A model generated the notes under the pieces. That model was not told the DNA's origin, did no database searches, and worked only from the letters and a program-made list of their open reading frames with translations. A stretch of 64,000 nt of DNA from Brachycybe producta (Eukaryota; Arthropoda; Diplopoda; Playtdesmida; Andrognathidae): contig JAUPFP010000005.1 in assembly GCA_036925085.1 (NCBI GenBank), positions 3,384,501-3,448,500 on the forward strand, given 5' to 3'. Position numbers and translations under genes: made by a program. How positions within the stretch are numbered: position 1 is the stretch's first letter; each line of letters opens with the position of its first letter. Of this stretch, positions 57,725 to 64,000 are shown in pieces.

Positions 57725-59212
57725 AGCTTTACACAAGTTGACTTTATACCTCATCTACACTTGAGCTAAATACAATGAAATTAAATGTGTTTAGTTGAAA
57801 TTATAAGGAGTCCAGTTAAGCCTGACATCGACAAAAATAAAATTCACGTTATTACTTAATATCCGAACAAACTTAAATACCGGTTACTGAACACCCAAGC
57901 ATTTCCTGTTTCTTTCCAGCTAACGAAATATCCCTGGATCTTTTCATTCATTATTCCCCATTTTGGCTCTTAATATGAAGATAAAACAGTGTTGCCCAAA
58001 ATTGTAATTTGTTTGACAACTTCAATGAAGTCAGGTTAATGGGCATCAGTGGCGCCAAACTGTTGTCCCAACCACTTCCTGTACAAACTTCTGGTTCTCT
58101 CCATTTCTCCCTCCCGTCTCTTTTTTTCCCTAGAGCACTACCATTCAGTCAGTCCATCCAAGTTCGTTTACAAAATGCCCTTTTCTTAATGAGGTGGTGA
58201 TTTGTAAGTTTACGATTGTAAATGAACGAAAAGAAAGGTCATTTATGTTTGGAATGTTGCAAAGACAACAGACAAGAAAAAAAAAAAAATAACAGTCTAT
58301 AAAACGGTCCTTTTCTTCCTACCATTCCCTCCCACCCCCCATAACACGCCAACTTGCCAAAAGCAATTTTTGTAAAGCTGTATAAGCAAGCAGCCTACAA
58401 CAAGAGAGGCGCCATTATAATGAGTTATATGTATGATGATATCATAAATTTCAGTTAAATAAGACCAAACACAATTCATTGTTATATATAAACTTGATAT
58501 TGATAAGTATAGATTCAAATGTAATTAATAATTATGAACACCCTCTGCAAAACCTTCCCCCCCCCCCCCCGTAAGTCTACTCGTATACACAGTAAGTTTA
58601 AATCAACATGGTGACATTTTGTTAGTTAATTTAGTTCATTGATAAGTTGAGTGCCCCCCCTCCGGCCCCTGGGCGTGCCCCTCTTCCATCTCTATTTCTC
58701 TTCCCCCCCCCCCTCCACATGAGAGAGACAGAGACCACGTCACCCAAAAATGTTTGTCTCGTCTGACGGACGCCACAAATGTCTCTTCCTCCCCCCTTCT
58801 GAAACACTTGTCACTTCGAATGTCATTCGAGTCGTTTTCTTTATGAGGCTTATCCAACACGACGACAGTTATAATGAACGAAAACGAACACGAAGACCAA
58901 CAATATCGAAGAAGAAAAAAAAAAACCAAGCATTTTAACACACATATATGCAGTCTCAAAACGACTTCCCCTACTCCTCCCCCCTGTGCCCACCCTTCTC
59001 CCACTATAATCAAATTTAGGCCTAGTGGCCCAAATCATCTTCCCGCCCACATGTCAACCCCAACCCCAACCGCACACGCAACGACACCTCTTTAATAAGG
59101 ATGGATCGATTTAAAATTTGATTTAAATTAAGACTTAATGATATTTCGTCTCAAGCTATCTAAATCACATTTTACATTTTTATAAAAAAAATCTTTTTTG
59201 CAGAATAAATGT
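57725..59212. other. Non-coding stretch with C-runs
   Basis: ATCAGTGGCGCCAAACTGTT near 58045 resembles a hAT-type end without a partner. C-runs near 58558-58570 and 58704-58714. The strand is pyrimidine/C-rich from 58640 to 59095, producing proline/glycine-rich open frames with no family signal. Confidence 0.45.
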
Positions 59213-59276
59213 TAAGGCCATGTTTCCACTGGGGGTGAAAATTTGAATTTTTCACCCCAATGGAAACAAGGCCTAA
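59213..59276. repeat. Short palindromic MITE-like hairpin (64 bp)
   Basis: TTAAGGCCATGTTTCCACTG and its near-complement CAATGGAAACAAGGCCTAA enclose GGGGTGAAAA/TTTTTCACCCC. Very small, but typical of terminal-only hAT derivatives. The preceding segment (59099-59160) resembles the ATTTAAATC-rich end of the 52672 element. Confidence 0.7.
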
Positions 59277-59802
59277 GAATCTATTTTTATGCAGACAGGG
59301 AATTTAACAAACATTAAATGGAGTTTGTATTTTAAAGAAGTTATGATTTGTGTCCACCCAGTCCTCATATTAGAACATTTACTCATAAGTTAAGATTTAT
59401 ATATTTTTTTATGACCTTAATGTCAAATTAAACTTTTAAAAATAAACAAATGATGAACAGAATTGTTTTGGTTCCATATTTAATGACAACTTTATATCGT
59501 TATTTGTCCCATTTCTATATTTGTAGTCACATTATGACAAATATTTGATGCTAAAACTGAATATTTCTGTCAAGGGTGAATGTACGTTATTGAATTGGAC
59601 AGTGTAAAACGGCCATATTAATACACCCACGCACACCTCGCCATCGTTTTCCGGAATACAGGCTTTGTTTCCTGTGTAAAATGCCCAGCACAACAAACGT
59701 TATTCCGTATCCAGCAAGTTTTAATGCAGATTCTGCATATTGTAACTCAGGGTAGGGCAGGGCAGGGCAGTAATCTCTCGCACAGTAAGCCTACCTCCCA
59801 CC
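59277..59802. other. AT-rich non-coding stretch
   Basis: A short GGGCA tandem near 59753-59769. No gene. Confidence 0.5.
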
Positions 59803-59920
59803 TAGACTTGTCACCCGTCCTCCTTTGTGGAGGACAGTCCTCCATACGAAAGAAATGTCCCTCCGTCCTCCACGAAGGCAAAAAAAGGTCCTCCACAAAT
59901 GAGGACGGGTGGCAAGCCTA
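59803..59920. mobile_element. Miniature hAT-type element (118 bp)
   Basis: TAGACTTGTCACCCGTCCTC at the left is mirrored by GAGGACGGGTGGCAAGCCTA at the right. Octamers CTCCCACC (59795-59802) and CTCCAACC (59921-59928) differ at one base. The interior has GTGGAGGAC/GTCCTCCAC inverted words. Confidence 0.9.
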
Positions 59921-60220
59921 CTCCAACCAGGCAGTGTTCGAGACACAGATTCCGGTGCAATGTGTTGGCTGTGTAGGGTATTTCATTTACGACGCCGACA
60001 TTTAAAATGTGGATTTACCGGCAAAAATGAGCCGCTCAACGCAAAACACATTATTTCTCAATATGTGCACTGAGCCTGTATCTTAATGTGTGCTGAGAGT
60101 AAACGTTGGCTCGTACTTTATATTCGTATTGGAGAATATAATATGAGTTATGACCTTAATACAGTTGTTGATTAAGTAATACTCTCCAAGATGAACTTAA
60201 ATGAGGTAGTGAAATGGTTC
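59921..60220. other. Non-coding spacer
   Basis: Nothing assignable. Confidence 0.5.
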
Positions 60221-60630
60221 TAGGACAAAATATTCGAGATTCGAAAACTTGAATCTTCGCGCTGTTTCTCGTCTTTCGAATCTTTCGAATCCTAACCTAA
60301 AAAAAACTGTTAAAAACTTTAGTAAAATTAGTTTTAATTCCATTGACGTCCAATAGAAACGTTCAGTAACAAAAAAAAAACCCGGGATTGTTGCAATTTC
60401 GGTGGTATCCGGATCAAAATTATCACCTTGTGGCAACCCTGAGTGCCATACTTGTTTTTTTTATTATTATAAATTTAATATTTAATATTTCATTTGTTTG
60501 TATCTTCTTGATGAATAATATAGGATTCTTATTTGAAGGATTCGAGAGATTCGGGAGATTCGAGAATCTTTTAGGATTCGGATTCGCGAAATAAATTTTC
60601 GCGAATCCGATCCGACTCGTCCTACCTCTA
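60221..60630. mobile_element. hAT-type MITE, TAGRGRTGGG/GATTCG family, copy 5 (left end deleted)
   Basis: The left end has lost about 35 bases: TAGGAC is followed directly by AAAATATTCGAGATTCG. Family landmarks (TTGACGTCCAATAGAAACG; CGGTGGTATCCGGATCA) and the right end CGTCCTACCTCTA are present. The flanking octamers do not match. Confidence 0.85.
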
Positions 60631-60788
60631 GTTATAAGCAAATCAATGACATCAACAAATAACTATTAACTATTGTATTAATAAACTACATTCATTTTTA
60701 AAACAATGTGGAAAAAAAACAACAATACCCAATACAACAAATCACAACTTTAACGAATAATAATCATTCAAAACAAATAATAGCTTAC

Positions 60789-60829
60789 CTTTAACCGCAG
60801 CATCTGTCTTCGAATGGCTCCCCAGTCCT
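60789..60829 (-). CDS. Candidate small exon with strong splice donor
   Basis: On the minus strand, GGCTTAG precedes a 41-base open segment whose translation in one frame is DWGAIRRQMLRLK; it ends AAAG, followed by the consensus donor GTAAGC. The acceptor has a weak pyrimidine tract. No family is recognised. It is one of few places in the window with a good donor beside protein-like sequence, but 41 bases is too short to be convincing. Confidence 0.2.
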
Positions 60830-60855
60830 CTAAGCCCCAAACTTAATGTAAGTAC

Positions 60856-61215
60856 CTAGATTATCACATACATCAAAGGTAAAATACACGAAAATAAAAA
60901 GTCTTCCAGTTCGTCACACAAAGAACAAAACTGATTAAACTTCAAACAAAGGGTGATGTTTATCGGCAAAAACACTGAAAAAAAATACGTACAAAATACA
61001 AACGAATTTGCTTTTCTGTTGCAAGATCCATCTGTGTCACTTTGGAACCGCCAAACTGGACCACGTTCTACGGCACGTGCAACTCCGAAGAACAGAATAA
61101 ATAGCATATTCTGCATACAAAAGTTCCATAAACTTTTTTCCAAAAACAACAACGTCCCGTATACCGCCAAAAACACCCAAAGAGAACCACAAGACAATAT
61201 GACCAACTTCTTCAT
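60856..61215 (-). CDS. Unrecognised 119-codon frame with N-terminal membrane segment
   Basis: The minus-strand frame begins MKKLVILSCGSLWVFLAVYG, a basic start followed by a hydrophobic segment (residues 4-26) like a signal peptide or type II anchor. It then has an RAVERGPVWRFQSDTDGSC stretch (residues 46-65) with less A/T-biased codons. After about residue 70 it becomes A/T-rich and hydrophobic, so only the first 70 residues could be genuine. AATAG precedes the start region as a possible acceptor. I recognise no family. The candidate small exon at 60789-60829 lies just downstream on the same strand. Confidence 0.25.
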   Translation of the reverse strand: MKKLVILSCGSLWVFLAVYGTLLFLEKSLWNFCMQNMLFILFFGVARAVERGPVWRFQSDTDGSCNRKANSFVFCTYFFSVFLPINITLCLKFNQFCSLCDELEDFLFSCILPLMYVII

Positions 61216-63087
61216 CCCTATTAATCTCTATTAAAAATAAAATAAACTTTTTCAAAAAAAAAAAAAACGTATTTATTGACATTTCTTATTTTATAGAGAA
61301 AACTAACACCTGTTTGTGATTATGTAATTTATAATATTTTAACCAGATGTTTGTGCAATTGAGTAAATATACGATCTTTATTAAAATTTATACAGAGATC
61401 AATATTCATTCATAAATGATAATAATAATAATCTATATATATATATAATGTATATGAAGTGGAGAGTCTACACAAACAAAACATGATAAATCAACATAAA
61501 AACACAAAATTCATATAATTTACAGTGGTATTATAGATCTGTGATTAATGATCATGTCTTTAATGATGAATGACGGTGATGCAATAATATATTTTCATTA
61601 TAAATAAAACAAAAAACAATCAAATTAGGCAATGAAAAAAGGTAGAGAAGAAAATTCCCCAATTATTCGGGCATTTTCCCTAAGTGATATTATACTGATA
61701 AAATATTAACACCGTGAGTGAGAAGACGTCTTGTTTTTAAAGCTAAAGTTGGGTGTACGGAAATGGCGGACGTTATGTAAAACTTTACCGAACAGAGACG
61801 CCATATTTGATTATCAAACCAGTAGCATTTTATTAGTCTAAAAAAAAACCGCCAAACGTCAGAACATTACTACGATGATGTATGTCCATGCCCTTTTATT
61901 ATGTTAGTGTTTTTCCCCCATTGTTAATGGCCACTTTTCATCATATTTTATCGTCGTGGTAATAATGTCAAGAAAAGTATACGGTTTTTTTTCGGTGTTG
62001 AAGTGATAATGATTGAAATTAGTATCAGTATTGATTGGTAAAGGTAAAAAACACTTGTCATTTAGGGGTCCTAGTGGACAACAGACTCAGCTTCACATTG
62101 TGTAAATACTTTGTTGGAGAGAGGGGGGGGGGGGGGGGGGGTTGTCGGAAGACGTGTCACGTGTTTCCCCAAAGAGACTCTTCTTCTTCACAGGTATGTT
62201 GTATTTAGCGTTTTTTTTTTCTTTCTTTATTCGGTGGGATAAGGTTTCTTGACTTAAAATTCGTATATCAGTATGCAATATGATGAGAGAAAAAAAAAAT
62301 TCTATAAAATAAATTGAATAAAAAGCAAGGAATTTATACGCCAGAAAAGCTATAGGAAATGAACTAAAAGAGCGTAAAGTCGTTACAGAAGCACACAGGA
62401 GAGCGCCAAACACAGCCGGACCGGGTGCACCCAAAACAGTTCTTTCATTCCGTCAAAAGTCTAAAAACAGGTTTATCAGTCCCCAAGAAGGTAAATCTCA
62501 TGTCCAGAGAGCGTATAGAGACTCGTGAATGGGCTTGGATCTTGAATTCTGAAGCTACCAGACTATTGAATTTCAATCACCTGGTCCAAATGTGCGAACC
62601 TTTCGCCCTTTTTTGATTAAATAATGATGAATTTATTAACAAATACAAATATGCAAGCGTTACGAGTCGTAATCTTAATGATACGTTTAGTTAAAGATAA
62701 GTGCTAAACTTGTAAACTTTACATGAAAAATTTCATGTCAAAGTTGATGAGTTTTTAGATCTTACTTTTAACTAAGCATTCATTAAGAATATACGAGACT
62801 TTTAAGTGCTTAAGATTCAATGGAGTTATTACAGAAAGACATTATCATATCTAGATCATAAATTTGTAACAGTCAAAAAAGCGAATTACTGAAAGAAAAA
62901 AAAAGTTATGACAAATATTGTCATATGACTGCCATTGACTGACTGGTGTACAGAACAACGGCACACAAAATATATAAAGTATGATCATCACAATTTTATG
63001 ACGTTTTCTGTAATGAGACCTCCATGCAATAACTTCACGTAGCAGTGAAATGCTATAAGAGTTTGTTGTTAGAATAGTTGTGTTGAT
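61216..63087. other. AT-rich stretch with G-run
   Basis: A G19 run (62123-62141) beside a short less A/T-rich patch (62140-62440). The 113-codon minus-strand frame there owes its proline run to the G tract. No gene is recognised. Confidence 0.5.
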
Positions 63088-63289
63088 CAGGCAAGTGAAG
63101 ACAGTGAGATACAGTCGTTTGCTCCGCCCCTTTCTAGACAGCTTCAGAATTTCATCAATTTCTAATTGGTTTGTTACTTGGTCTGATGTCATATGCCCCC
63201 CCCTTTTTATTTCTAATTGGTTGATATTTGGTCTGATGCTCATAAAAGGGCGGAGCCAAAAAAAATCTGAAGTTGTCTACAGATGCCTG
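63088..63289. mobile_element. Foldback MITE, ACAGGCAATTAG family, copy 7 (divergent)
   Basis: Ends CAGGCAAGTGAAGACAG and TGTCTACAGATGCCTG. The shared core CTCCGCCC, TTTCTAATTGGTTTGTTAC, TTTCTAATTGGTTGATATTT and AAAGGGCGGAGCC is present. It groups with copy 4 by the internal order TTGGTCTGATG. The flanks do not show a clear nonamer. Confidence 0.72.
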
Positions 63290-64000
63290 CTATGGTGCGC
63301 GCAACATGGCATAATTAAAACATGGCCGAATAAGAGATTAAAAGTCCACGTGTTGAGATTAAAAAATAATTTGCAAAAGTCCTCTGCACGGCGCCATACT
63401 TTCGAGAGAAATATATAATATTAAAAACATTATTTCAGAACCTTCTGAAAAGGGCAGGTTTTTAGAAGGAAAAAGTTCTAAAAGCCATCATTTCAGAACG
63501 GTTTTTGTTGAGCTCTAGGAAGGCCTTTAGAAAGAAAGAAGAAAAAAACAGGAGTTCACGTTAGCTGTGTGACATGTTTCAAATGTATTTTCGCGTTTGT
63601 AAGACTGCGAACTTCTAGAAATAGCAAAACGATCAAAAGAAGTCGTCCGTCCCCCTCTCCCTCCCCCCCCCCCCGAAACTTAATTTTTTATTTGTGAAAT
63701 GCAATAAATGAGACTGTTGAAATGTGCATTGGTTGTTTCATTGGTAATCTACACATGTCCACACAACTGTTAACAACAAGAACTCCACATTTTATAATAA
63801 ATACAAACCAACCAACCAACCAACAAACACACACAGACAGACAGACATAAACGAAAAATGGATGATTTTGGACTTTAAAACATAAAAAAGAGAGAGAGAG
63901 AGGCACCACAAAAATAGAATTTCGTGTTGAAATTTAGTGATAAATTTAATCTGTCATTTCAAAAGTAAACATTTTGAAATTTCAAATAAAAGAGGAGAGC
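63290..64000. other. Non-coding stretch
   Basis: A C-run near 63664-63674, an ACCA tandem (about 63806-63824) and (AG)n near 63889-63902. No gene is recognised. Confidence 0.5.

Noticed and set aside
58636..59013. A 125-codon glycine-rich minus-strand frame
   Set aside because: Caused by C-runs and pyrimidine bias; no domain recognised.
1..64000. tRNA, rRNA, snRNA or tRNA-derived SINE genes
   Set aside because: I looked for B-box-like GGTTCGAATCC and paired A-box motifs on both strands and found no convincing pair; a tRNA/Rfam scan would be decisive.

Overview
This is an AT-rich, gene-poor stretch of eukaryotic (almost certainly animal) nuclear DNA. No bacterial-style genes, operons, RNA genes or CRISPR arrays are visible, and no reading frame above about 150 codons looks like a conserved host protein. 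The animal group cannot be fixed from the sequence. CR1/L2-like LINE tails, a relic with the DUF4817-type helix-turn-helix of arthropod and mollusc transposases, many hAT-type MITEs, long (TA)n and (GA)n runs and frequent 'taggcct' words fit an invertebrate with a large genome, probably aquatic (crustacean, mollusc, tunicate and similar groups are all possible). The window is best read as intergenic or intronic.

What can be annotated is mostly transposable-element debris, and much of it can be bounded to the base by its target-site duplications (TSDs). (1) A foldback MITE of about 205 bp with terminus ACAGGCAATTAG and 9-bp TSDs, seven copies (1620, 11786, 32921, 40679, 40984, 53968, 63088). 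(2) A hAT-type MITE with terminus TAGRGRTGGG and many GATTCG words, five copies (23960, 38647, 39872, 50922, 60221), two with perfect 8-bp TSDs. (3) TTAA-flanked piggyBac-type elements at 4685-5779, 20028-20670, 29167-29999 and 56662-57440. (4) Other hAT-type elements at 13211, 17177, 23430, 36889, 43019, 48670, 52672, 55789 and 59803; the one at 55789 still carries the C-terminal tail of a hAT transposase. (5) CR1/L2-like LINE 3' ends at 8952, 19688 and 41354. (6) Two Helitron-like 3' termini near 27044 (+) and 38364 (-).

The most unusual locus is 28261-31715: about 3.5 kb built from inverted and direct copies of a unit whose ends carry repeated GGGTCACTACAGCTACC motifs (about 33 copies, counted by eye) and whose core is a degenerate 10-bp array, TTAGG plus TTCGG/TTTGG/ATCGG. 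A TTAA element has inserted into one core, and an intact version of that insertion site survives in a neighbouring core.

Insertions are layered: TTAA element within a 1.8-kb TIR element (4229-6000), TTAA element within a LINE (19688-21010), hAT MITE within a hAT element (23430-24544), hAT-like MITE within another TIR element (36741-37361). The CRE-type octamer TGACGTCA occurs nine times, six of them inside mobile elements of different families. Weak hints of host coding sequence are limited to minus-strand frames at 48228-48554, 51588-51773 and 60789-61215.
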